13,028 nucleotides of DNA from CAIYRG01 sp964494505 (GTDB taxonomy: Bacteria; Pseudomonadota; Alphaproteobacteria; Micropepsales; Micropepsaceae). Below, piece by piece: positions 1 through 6,732 of this stretch. A program made the translations under genes and the position numbers. The stretch's first letter is position 1; every line of letters begins with the position of its first letter. The stretch lies in assembly GCA_964494505.1 (NCBI GenBank), contig CAZBRO010000051.1:1-13028 (forward strand). The letters run 5' to 3'. Below the pieces are notes generated by a model. It was given only the letters and a program-made list of their open reading frames with translations, searched no databases and was not told the origin of the DNA.

Positions 1-27
1 CTCTAGCTGACAGCCCCTGGTAGGTTA

Positions 28-41
28 TTGACATTTGTCAA
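28..41. promoter_or_regulatory. FNR/FixK-like palindrome TTGACATTTGTCAA
   Basis: The 14 nt site has perfect 6 nt arms TTGACA and TGTCAA around TT. Its layout, TTGA-N6-TCAA, matches the length and outer bases of CRP/FNR-superfamily boxes (FNR is TTGAT-N4-ATCAA; rhizobial FixK2 boxes follow TTGA-N6-TCAA). The same 13 nt core recurs inverted at 4565-4577. No gene inside the window is placed to use it, but a minus-strand gene beyond the left edge could be. That a CRP/FNR protein binds here is inference. Confidence 0.35.
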
Positions 42-630
42 TCTTCCTCGCGCGCAAACACGGACTACGTGCGCCATCGCGCAGGAAGTGGTTCACGGCC
101 CCCTCTCCTGGCGGTCGAGATCGTTGGTCGATGCCGCGCCCACGGCTCCGTCGACAATGACACCCGCCACCATGCCTCCATTGTTCACAGCGCGTTGACC
201 GGTCATCGTTGCGTTTCAATCCGATGGTAGCGTACGGCCCGATTACGCCAATGGGGTGGAAATGGTTGCTTCCCGGATGTCACCAAGCATAAGCAGGGGG
301 AAGAGAAGAAAGTCAGAATATGGGTTTTGTCAGACCAAGAAGTGCCTGCCTCACCGTTTCTCTAATAACCCTGGAGTAAGCCCACCACGTACGATTTTAT
401 GCTGCTAGAGAAGCGGCCCGAACGCAGATGTCGTTGAACAACGAGTTCGGATTGGCGCCAACCAGTGTAAAGCCGATGGTAAATGGGAGTCGTCACGATG
501 ATCCCCCATTCGACGGCAGGGATGCTGTTCTTGACTTAGGAACCCTCTTAGCGGTTTACGGCGCTGCCAATGGCCCTAAAATCGGCTGACATAAGACCGG
601 CTTTTTCAAGGCCTCGAAGTGGTTCGCATA

Positions 631-644
631 TTGAGATTGGTCAA
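631..644. promoter_or_regulatory. FNR/FixK-like site TTGAGATTGGTCAA
   Basis: This second 14 nt site also fits TTGA-N6-TCAA exactly, although the inner bases are not symmetric (TTGAG against GTCAA). The pattern is expected about 0.2 times by chance in 13 kb, so two exact matches plus a near match are mildly enriched. No intact gene follows it; only the IS66 relic lies downstream. It may be a fossil promoter element or chance. Confidence 0.25.
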
Positions 645-864
645 TACGGATACGTTTTTAGTCTGGAAAACTGCCTGTCGTACGAAAATAAGTTAGGGGC
701 CGCGAAATATGCGTCATCCGACTTTCGCTGGTCTGAGTACTGATGCCGGAGATTTACGAGCGGCGGGGCGCCCGGTGGTCGCAGCAGACGAGCGAGAAAG
801 GAGGAGCAAAAATCGTGGGAAAATCCCCTTCGGTCGTAGCGAATACGGGCACATCAAGAGAGCA

Positions 865-966
865 ACAATCACCAAAATCGTCAACGGCCATCCCAACAGC
901 CAGATCGAGGACCTCCTGCCGTGGGCTTACCCCGCTTCACCTGCCCTCAAACGCGTGGCCCGATAA
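865..966 (+). mobile_element. IS66-type transposase, C-terminal remnant
   Basis: The last 33 codons before the TAA at 964-966 read TITKIVNGHPNSQIEDLLPW followed by AYPASPALKRVAR. This matches what I recall of the extreme C-terminus of IS66 TnpC transposases, which end in a short helix, a Pro-rich turn and an L-L-P-W motif shortly before the stop. Upstream, the same frame (open from an ATG at 709) is unrelated Arg-rich sequence, so only about 100 nt of the element survives. No terminal repeats or TnpA/TnpB companion genes are visible. Family assignment is from recognition of the motif, not from a search. Confidence 0.5.
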
Positions 967-1118
967 CACCGCTTACGACCATACGAACGCGGCGCAAGAA
1001 CCTCACGCTCTCGCTGTGTCAAGCGCGCAAGCACGGCTGCCGCATCCCGTCCCGACGTCGAGGCCAATCGCGCTTGAACTCCTCTTGCACCTGCAACGCA
1101 AGCCCGTTCGTTCCGCGC
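948..1118 (-). pseudogene. Decayed FixJ/LuxR-type response regulator tail
   Basis: On the minus strand, codons at 996-1022 encode LTQREREVL, the hallmark first helix of the LuxR-type DNA-binding domain (family pattern LTxREREVL). It is preceded by an Ala/Arg-rich linker (QARLASTSGRDAAAVLAR) like the linker of FixJ-family regulators. After EVL the frame degrades. In a neighbouring frame the residues MVVSG follow, resembling the LVVSG turn that normally comes next, so a frameshift is likely. The HTH then ends at a stop. There is no receiver domain upstream. I read this as a relic of a FixJ-family regulator; a chance motif is the alternative. Confidence 0.4.
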
Positions 1119-1440
1119 CACAATCGGTATGACCCGTGGCAATCCACACCCGCACGCCCGGCGGAACCGGGATCATCCCCGCGGCGTCGCCTTCATCACC
1201 GCAACCACGAGATCGGATCCTCACTAAACCAGGCGCTGGCAGACATCCTCACACCCACGTCGCTCCAGGCAAGACGGCCCTCGGTGAAGGGGTCCGCTTC
1301 TTTCCAAGGAAACGATGACATCATCGCCGTTGTTGAATGGGACAGTGACATTTCTCAAGTGTCTCCATACCCCGATATTGGACACTCGTCAGCGCAGACG
1401 CGTCAGCTCTGGCGCGCGTTATACTGTTGGGAGCTGAATT
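1119..1440. other. Non-coding leader upstream of the MHYT gene
   Basis: No gene is supported here. Overlapping frames on both strands are Pro/Arg/Ser-rich and lack recognisable motifs. The segment must contain the promoter of the gene at 1441, but I see no convincing -35/-10 pair. An in-frame TGA at 1435-1437 closes the upstream reading frame of that gene. Confidence 0.4.
1429..1440 (+). promoter_or_regulatory. Ribosome binding site deciding the GTG start at 1441
   Basis: GGGAG at 1429-1433 lies 7 nt before GTG 1441. A TGA in the same frame at 1435-1437 excludes any earlier start, and no in-frame ATG follows until well inside the first membrane helix. The GTG is therefore the best start. Confidence 0.6.
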
Positions 1441-4377
1441 GTGTTCAGCCGGTGGTTTCTCACGGATGACATACCAATTGCGCTTTGCATTCAGTTCCAC
1501 CTGAACACTTGGCTCGTTGGGTTGTCTTACCTGGTGGCCACGCTTGCCTCCTATACCGCCTTTCACCTGATGCATCAGGTTCAAGCCACGGAGGCGATAG
1601 TCGCCCGTCGGACATGGATCGTCGCCGCCGGCGTTTCAATGGGTTTGGGCATCTGGGCCATGCATTTCATCGCCATGCTTGCAGTCGATATGCCGATACC
1701 CGTCGGTTACGACATTGGGCTCACTGTCCTTTCCGCATGCTGCGCAATTATTGCAAGCTTCGTCGCGCTCACACTAGTGCAGGGAAACTCTATCAACCGC
1801 CTGCGTCTTGTCCCGGCCGGCCTTATACTCGGCGGCGGCATCGTGCTGATGCATTACGTCGGAATGGCGGCCATGCGCATGGCGGCACATATCTATTACA
1901 ATCCGTGGCGCTTCGCCATTTCTGTATTGCTAGCCATAGCGTTATCGACAGCCGCACTGCTGGGGCTGGTCGAGCTACCGCGCCACGTTAAATGGCGAGT
2001 GTTGTCGCCTCTCCTGCCGCGATCCATGGCCATGGGACTAGCAATTGTGCTCATGCATTATGCAGGGATGTTTGCCACCTATTTCTATCCGCAGATGGGT
2101 GCGCGGGACGTGGGAGTTGCGGTCAACTCTACTGTCCTCGCATGGACGATCGGCGTTATCAGTCTGACCATTATTGGATTCGCACTGGCCGCAGCCCTGT
2201 TCGAGAGCAATCGGAAGCGGGGGGCCGATTTCACAGCGCAATTACTCAATAGTTTACCTGGCTACCTGGCTTTAGTGGATCGAACCGGCCGCTTTGCCCG
2301 GTGGAACTCGAATCTTTCAATTCTGACTGGTCTCCCCGATGAACAACTTCAAGGACTCGATGCCAGCGTGATCGCAGCCGAGAAAGACCGCGATGCGGTG
2401 CGGACCAAAATCTCTCAAGTGTTCGCCGAAGGATTTGGTACTCTCGAATTTGGCATACTTGACGAGAGCGGCAAACTGCATCTTGTTCTTTGGAACGGCA
2501 AAGTCGTGACGGAGTCCGACCAATCGTTCATCCTCGCATCGGGCCGTGACGTGACCGAAACCCGCGCGGCGGAGGCACAGCTTCGGGAGAGTGAGGATCG
2601 ATTCCGCTTCATCTTCGCCTTCATTAACGACGGGGTCATTGTCCATGACGCAGGCACCACGGCCTTCATCGACGCTAACTTCCGCGCGTGCGAAATGTTT
2701 GGCTATACGCGCGAAGAATTTCTCAAACTCGGTATCGCCGACCTATCGACAGGCGTCCCCCCGTATACTCTAGAAGATGCGTTGCCCATTTTGAAGCGTG
2801 TTGGTTCTGAGGAATCGGTCATCTTCGATTGGCACTGCAGAGCCAAGGAGGGGCATACATTCTGGGTCGAGGTCTCGATGCGCGGCGCCAAGTTTGGCGA
2901 TCGGGAGTTTCTCCTATCGACAATACGGGACATCACGGAGCGCAGGCGGATAACCGATAAAATTACGCGCTTAGCCAGCTATGATAGCCTGACCGGGCTT
3001 GTAAATCGCAGTGTCCTTGTCGAACGACTTGAGGGGGCGATTGCTCGGGGGCGCCGTGGCGGCAAAGGGCTCGCCGTTCTCTATCTCAATCTCGATCATT
3101 TCAAGGACGTGAACGATACGCTCGGGCGTCCGGTAGCGGATATGTTGCTCCGGGCGGTGGCCGACCGCCTGCGTGCGAGTGTTCGGGAGACCGACACTGT
3201 GGCGCGGTTTAGCGGCGATGAGTTTGCAATTCTCTTGACCGATATTCAGGAACCCGCGAATGCGGTAGGCGTCTCGGCTAGAATTCGGAGCACGGTTAAC
3301 GAACCACTCTACCTCCCGGAGACAGTAATTGCCGCCGGCTCCATTGCCGATACGATCCTGAAGGCTCTTGGCGGAACCTTCTCCATTCGGGGCAATACAA
3401 TCCGTTGCGGCGCGACCATTGGGATCGCGGTTTACGGGCTGAGTCCAACCAACGCCGAGGCGATGCTCACTTGCGCAGACCTGGCATTGCATTCCGCAAA
3501 GGCAGAACGACGGGGAACTTCACGGTTTTACACCGACGCCATGGAAATCGAGGTCAAAGCACGGGTCGCCTTGGACGCGGAACTTCGGGAGGCGATCACC
3601 TTGGACCAGCTGTTTCTGATGTATCAGCCCCAGGTCGATATCGACACCGGTCGGATCGTGGGGCTGGAAGCCCTCGTGCGTTGGCATCATCCCGCGCGAG
3701 GGTTACTGGGGCCCGGAACATTCATCCCAGCGGCGGAACAGAACGGCCTGATCATACCGCTTGGACGCTGGGTCATGCGTGAAGTCTGTAGCCAAATCAA
3801 ACAATGGCTCGACGATGGTATCGCCCCACCGGCGACTGCTATCAACCTCTCGGTCGTCCAATTCCAAATGGCCGTAGCGCTCGAGAACGATATCTCGGCG
3901 ATCCTAACGGAGTTTACACTGCCCCCGCAGATTCTCGAACTGGAATTGACCGAGAGCGTCCTCATGAAGGCGGCGGGAGAGCATAACGAACTGCTCCCGC
4001 GCCTTCGGAACAAGGGCCACCGTATCGCTATCGATGATTTCGGCAAAGGCTATTCGTCGCTTGATTACTTGCGCCGGTACCCCGTGGATCGGATAAAGAT
4101 CGACCAGAGCTTCATCGCGGACATCGGCACAGTGGAAGGAAACGATGCGATCGTTAGAGCGATCATCGGCCTTGCGCGCGAGCTCCATCTGGAGGTGGTT
4201 GCAGAGGGTGTGGAAACCGTCACGCAGCTCACGCTGTTGAAATCCTGGGGTTGCCGGATAATGCAGGGATATTATCTTTCCCGTCCACTGGCAGTTCCTG
4301 AAATGACTGCCCTACTGCGTGCCGGAAGTATCACTTCGCCGGGCGCCAATCGAGCGAGACTCGTCACTGGGGCCTGA
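1441..4377 (+). CDS. MHYT-PAS-PAS-GGDEF-EAL protein, predicted c-di-GMP phosphodiesterase
   Basis: This is a 978-residue inner-membrane signalling protein. Residues 20-255 form a seven-helix MHYT sensor with its three motifs at M74-H75, M137-H138 and M205-H206; MHYT domains are proposed to bind a metal and sense O2, CO or NO. Two PAS domains follow (about 264-378 and 384-503), then GGDEF (511-700) and EAL (715-960). The EAL is complete: E743 (EAL), N802, E835, D865-D866 (DDFG), K886, E922 and Q942. The GGDEF is degenerate: the first metal-binding Asp is N550 (LNLDHFK), the motif is SGDEF (591-595), and the usual GHPxGD is GRPVAD. The I-site R582-x-x-D585 persists. A 24-residue repeat lies at 607-654. 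It therefore probably degrades c-di-GMP, with the GGDEF as a GTP- or c-di-GMP-binding regulator. Domains are certain; direction of activity is inferred. Confidence 0.93.
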   Translation: MFSRWFLTDDIPIALCIQFHLNTWLVGLSYLVATLASYTAFHLMHQVQATEAIVARRTWIVAAGVSMGLGIWAMHFIAMLAVDMPIPVGYDIGLTVLSACCAIIASFVALTLVQGNSINRLRLVPAGLILGGGIVLMHYVGMAAMRMAAHIYYNPWRFAISVLLAIALSTAALLGLVELPRHVKWRVLSPLLPRSMAMGLAIVLMHYAGMFATYFYPQMGARDVGVAVNSTVLAWTIGVISLTIIGFALAAALFESNRKRGADFTAQLLNSLPGYLALVDRTGRFARWNSNLSILTGLPDEQLQGLDASVIAAEKDRDAVRTKISQVFAEGFGTLEFGILDESGKLHLVLWNGKVVTESDQSFILASGRDVTETRAAEAQLRESEDRFRFIFAFINDGVIVHDAGTTAFIDANFRACEMFGYTREEFLKLGIADLSTGVPPYTLEDALPILKRVGSEESVIFDWHCRAKEGHTFWVEVSMRGAKFGDREFLLSTIRDITERRRITDKITRLASYDSLTGLVNRSVLVERLEGAIARGRRGGKGLAVLYLNLDHFKDVNDTLGRPVADMLLRAVADRLRASVRETDTVARFSGDEFAILLTDIQEPANAVGVSARIRSTVNEPLYLPETVIAAGSIADTILKALGGTFSIRGNTIRCGATIGIAVYGLSPTNAEAMLTCADLALHSAKAERRGTSRFYTDAMEIEVKARVALDAELREAITLDQLFLMYQPQVDIDTGRIVGLEALVRWHHPARGLLGPGTFIPAAEQNGLIIPLGRWVMREVCSQIKQWLDDGIAPPATAINLSVVQFQMAVALENDISAILTEFTLPPQILELELTESVLMKAAGEHNELLPRLRNKGHRIAIDDFGKGYSSLDYLRRYPVDRIKIDQSFIADIGTVEGNDAIVRAIIGLARELHLEVVAEGVETVTQLTLLKSWGCRIMQGYYLSRPLAVPEMTALLRAGSITSPGANRARLVTGA
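3259..3402 (+). repeat. Internal 24-residue duplication inside the degenerate GGDEF domain
   Basis: Residues 607-630 and 631-654 of the MHYT protein both show the pattern of a helix followed by a short strand-turn (AVGVSARIRSTVNEPLYL and AGSIADTILKALGGTFSI). The cyclase encoded at 6733 has this pattern once, as AGDLAGKILRALAAPFLL. From the F of GGDEF to the ASIG/ATIG motif there are 65 residues here against 41 in that protein, an excess of exactly 24. The similarity is at protein level only and is old or diverged. Confidence 0.5.
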
Positions 4378-4409
4378 TCTGCGGACCAATCGGAAGCGAT
4401 GGCCCTACT

Positions 4410-4429
4410 TCAAGGTCGGCCGGCCTTGA
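4410..4429. repeat. 20 nt imperfect palindrome after the MHYT gene
   Basis: The arms TCAAGG (4410-4415) and CCTTGA (4424-4429) flank TCGGCCGG; nine of ten arm positions pair. It starts 33 nt after the MHYT stop codon. No T tract follows, so it is not a standard intrinsic terminator. It could be an operator, a transcript-stabilising hairpin, or chance. Confidence 0.35.
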
Positions 4430-4564
4430 CCGGTGGCAGGCTCCCAGAGTTCTCAAATTGCGACGCTCACTCGAGGGGCCGGGTTCGGCAAGCGCTCCGC
4501 TTGCGCGACACCCCACAAGATCTTCCGCAGTTCCTTGAGGCAGACGCCCCTCCCCAGCCAACTC

Positions 4565-4586
4565 TTGACAAATGTCATGATGTCAA
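4565..4586 (+). promoter_or_regulatory. FNR/FixK-like box upstream of the TonB receptor operon
   Basis: TTGACAAATGTCAT (4565-4578) differs by one outer base from the inverted copy at 28-41, and a further half-site TGTCAA follows at 4581-4586. The box centre (4571.5) is about 81 nt before the receptor ATG at 4653. If it acted as a class II activator site at -41.5, the start point would be near 4613, with the weak hexamer TAGCGT (4600-4605) as -10. A compact inverted repeat CCCT-cgg-AGGG (4588-4598) follows. TTGACA alone could also be a plain -35. This is the only regulatory candidate in the 275 nt gap between the MHYT gene and the receptor. Confidence 0.35.
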
Positions 4587-4652
4587 ACCCTCGGAGGGCT
4601 AGCGTTCCCTCAGCCAAAGCAGAGATCCTATTCCTGTGGACCGGAAAACAAG

Positions 4653-6716
4653 ATGATGCGCAACAAACGCTTCGCTTGGAAACGATGCTGGGCGTGTGGG
4701 CGCTATCTCGCGCACGTCGCGAGAGCTTCATCCGCGGTCATGATAGTAGCTGTTTATCATACTCAATCTGCTAGAGCTCAGACAATCGACTACGCCGCGC
4801 TGCAAGGGCTCTTCAATCAGCCGGTAACGACCAGCGCCACGGGGTCGCCAAAGACTGAATCCGACGTCCCAGTAAATGTGGAAATCGTTACTGCCGACGA
4901 GATACGGCGATCGGGTGCCCGCGACGTTCCCGGTGTCCTGCGACATGTGCTCGGCGTTGATGTCATGCGATGGAACAGCGACAATGCCGATGTCGGCATA
5001 CGCGGCTATGATCAGGCCTTTTCTCCGCGCGTCCTCGTCCTCATCGACGGGCGCCAGGTCTACGCCGATCATTATGGGTATACGCCTTGGGCGGCATTGC
5101 CCGTGGAGTTGGGCGCGATCCGCCAGATCGAAATCGTCAAAGGCCCCAATGCGGCTTTGTTCGGTTTCAACGCGGCCAACGGCGTCATCAACATTATCAC
5201 TTACAATCCGCTTTACGACGACGTGAATACTGCTTCCGTGAGTGCAGGTACCCAAGGCTTGGGCGAAGGCTCTGTCGTCAAGACATTCAAGTTCAACGGC
5301 GGAGGTGTGCGATTTTCGGCTGGGGGGCGCTTTGATGATGACTATTCATCTGCGATTCCGGCCTCGGCTGGCAACTTGCCGCGGGCCCGGAGCGATCGCT
5401 TTGCGGTCAATTTGAATGGGATGTTTCAGCTTAGTAACAATGTGCAGCTTGGGGTCGAGGCGACTCACAGCACTTCGGCATCGAACGATATCGACCCGAT
5501 CTATTCTTTGGCGAACGACCAACACTTCACCAGTTCGCTGAAAGGTCAAGTCACCGCCGACACAGGATTGGGTTTGCTTCAAGGAACGGTCTATCACAAC
5601 TGGGTGTCCCAGCACTATTTAAGTGCATCGCAACCCCCAATAGCTTTTGCGGACGAAGTCACTGTCGCGCAATTTCAAGACCTGTTTAAATTGGGGACTG
5701 ATCATACATTCCGTGCCTCGCTCGAATACCGCCACAACGCAACCGATACATCGCCGTTTGTGGGAGGACGCGTCTCCTATAGCGATTTTGCTGTAAGTGG
5801 CATGTGGGATTGGGCCATCGCGCCAATGCTTTCGTGGACAAACGCACTGCGCTGGGAAAATCTTCATCTCGATCGTACGGGTGCGGTGCCAGAAGGGTAT
5901 CCGTTTACCAATGAAGATTGGAACCGAGTACTTATGGAATTGAGCTATAGCAGCGGACTCGTGTGGAAGGCCTCCGATGCAGATACGCTGCGACTGATTG
6001 TAAGCAAAGGCGATCAGCTCCCGAGCCTCGCCGGATTTGGCGCCATCCTCTTATCCTCGCCGATTGCCAATTTTTCGGGAACTCCCAACGCGGTTAAGAC
6101 TGACATATATAATTATGAGATCGATTGGGATCGCACTTGGCCAAGCATCAGTGGACGATTTCGTGGCGCGATTTTCTATCTGCAAGGTCAAAATTTTACC
6201 ACGCTAAACGGTGGCCTCATTCCTAGCGCGGCCCCGCCATACTTCTATGGAACGTTGAGCGATGTAGGGGATTCTTCCGCGCGTGGGATCGAGCTCTCCC
6301 TGACCGGGATGTTCGAGGGAAATTGGCGCTGGGGATTCAGCTATCGCTTCGAATCCGTCACTGACGATTTCAGCCCTTCTGCACGAGACGGTAAACTTTT
6401 CGTCGATTTTCAGCACGTAACGCCGAAGCACGTGGTGAAAGCCAATCTTGGATGGGCCAGCGGTCCATGGGAAATCGACACCTATCTCCATTATCAGTCG
6501 CCAACACGAGGCCTCGAGTCGCTTCCATTAGGTGCGGGTTCCTTTCTCTCGCCTGTTCCCGACTACCTATCGGTAGACGCACGGATCGCTTACCGGCTGA
6601 CTGACTGGGCAACACTGGCAATATCCGGGCAGAATTTAGGGGTGCCGGGCCAGCAACAGACCTCAGGACCAAGAGTCGAGCGCAGCGTGTTCGCAACTTT
6701 GTCGTTCAATTACTGA
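4653..6716 (+). CDS. TonB-dependent outer-membrane receptor
   Basis: A 687-residue precursor. The N-terminus has basic residues, a hydrophobic stretch (about 26-35) and a likely signal peptidase site after SARA (residue 42). The mature start carries NQPVTTSATG, in the position of a TonB box. The plug (about 70-185) has VPVNVEIVTADEIRRSGARD, VGIRGY, LVLIDGRQVY, RQIEIVKGPNAALFGFNAA and GVINIITY, all canonical plug elements. The rest is a beta-barrel with alternating aromatic strands ending in SVFATLSFNY, the terminal aromatic required for outer-membrane assembly. Its length fits short receptors of the colicin I receptor/cobalamin class. The substrate cannot be read from the sequence. It lies 16 nt before a cyclase gene and one gene from a YfiR-like gene, suggesting a signalling role rather than, or besides, uptake. 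GGA at 4643-4645, 7 nt before the ATG, is a weak ribosome site. Confidence 0.93.
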   Translation: MMRNKRFAWKRCWACGRYLAHVARASSAVMIVAVYHTQSARAQTIDYAALQGLFNQPVTTSATGSPKTESDVPVNVEIVTADEIRRSGARDVPGVLRHVLGVDVMRWNSDNADVGIRGYDQAFSPRVLVLIDGRQVYADHYGYTPWAALPVELGAIRQIEIVKGPNAALFGFNAANGVINIITYNPLYDDVNTASVSAGTQGLGEGSVVKTFKFNGGGVRFSAGGRFDDDYSSAIPASAGNLPRARSDRFAVNLNGMFQLSNNVQLGVEATHSTSASNDIDPIYSLANDQHFTSSLKGQVTADTGLGLLQGTVYHNWVSQHYLSASQPPIAFADEVTVAQFQDLFKLGTDHTFRASLEYRHNATDTSPFVGGRVSYSDFAVSGMWDWAIAPMLSWTNALRWENLHLDRTGAVPEGYPFTNEDWNRVLMELSYSSGLVWKASDADTLRLIVSKGDQLPSLAGFGAILLSSPIANFSGTPNAVKTDIYNYEIDWDRTWPSISGRFRGAIFYLQGQNFTTLNGGLIPSAAPPYFYGTLSDVGDSSARGIELSLTGMFEGNWRWGFSYRFESVTDDFSPSARDGKLFVDFQHVTPKHVVKANLGWASGPWEIDTYLHYQSPTRGLESLPLGAGSFLSPVPDYLSVDARIAYRLTDWATLAISGQNLGVPGQQQTSGPRVERSVFATLSFNY

Positions 6717-6732
6717 TGGCGCGGCCGACAAA

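Larger units (their letters stand above)
1..708. other. Gene-poor stretch, no supported CDS
   Basis: No convincing coding region is visible in either direction. Open frames are short, rich in Arg/Ser/Pro and interrupted by stops. A minus-strand frame around 100-215 has a Gly/Ala-rich stretch faintly like a glycine-zipper protein, too weak to call. The only structured elements I see are two FNR-like palindromes, listed separately. Together with the IS66 and regulator relics just downstream, this looks like decayed accessory DNA. Confidence 0.5.

Noticed and set aside
452..461. Perfect palindrome TTGGCGCCAA
   Set aside because: Ten-base palindromes are expected about a dozen times by chance in 13 kb, and nothing around it suggests a function.
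1420..1425. TATACT as a -10 box for the MHYT gene
   Set aside because: A start at about 1432 would leave a leader of nine bases beginning inside the GGGAG ribosome site, and no -35 hexamer lies 16-18 nt upstream.
2971..3492. 173-codon minus-strand open frame opposite the first GGDEF
   Set aside because: It is antisense to a clear domain, with no recognisable protein features.
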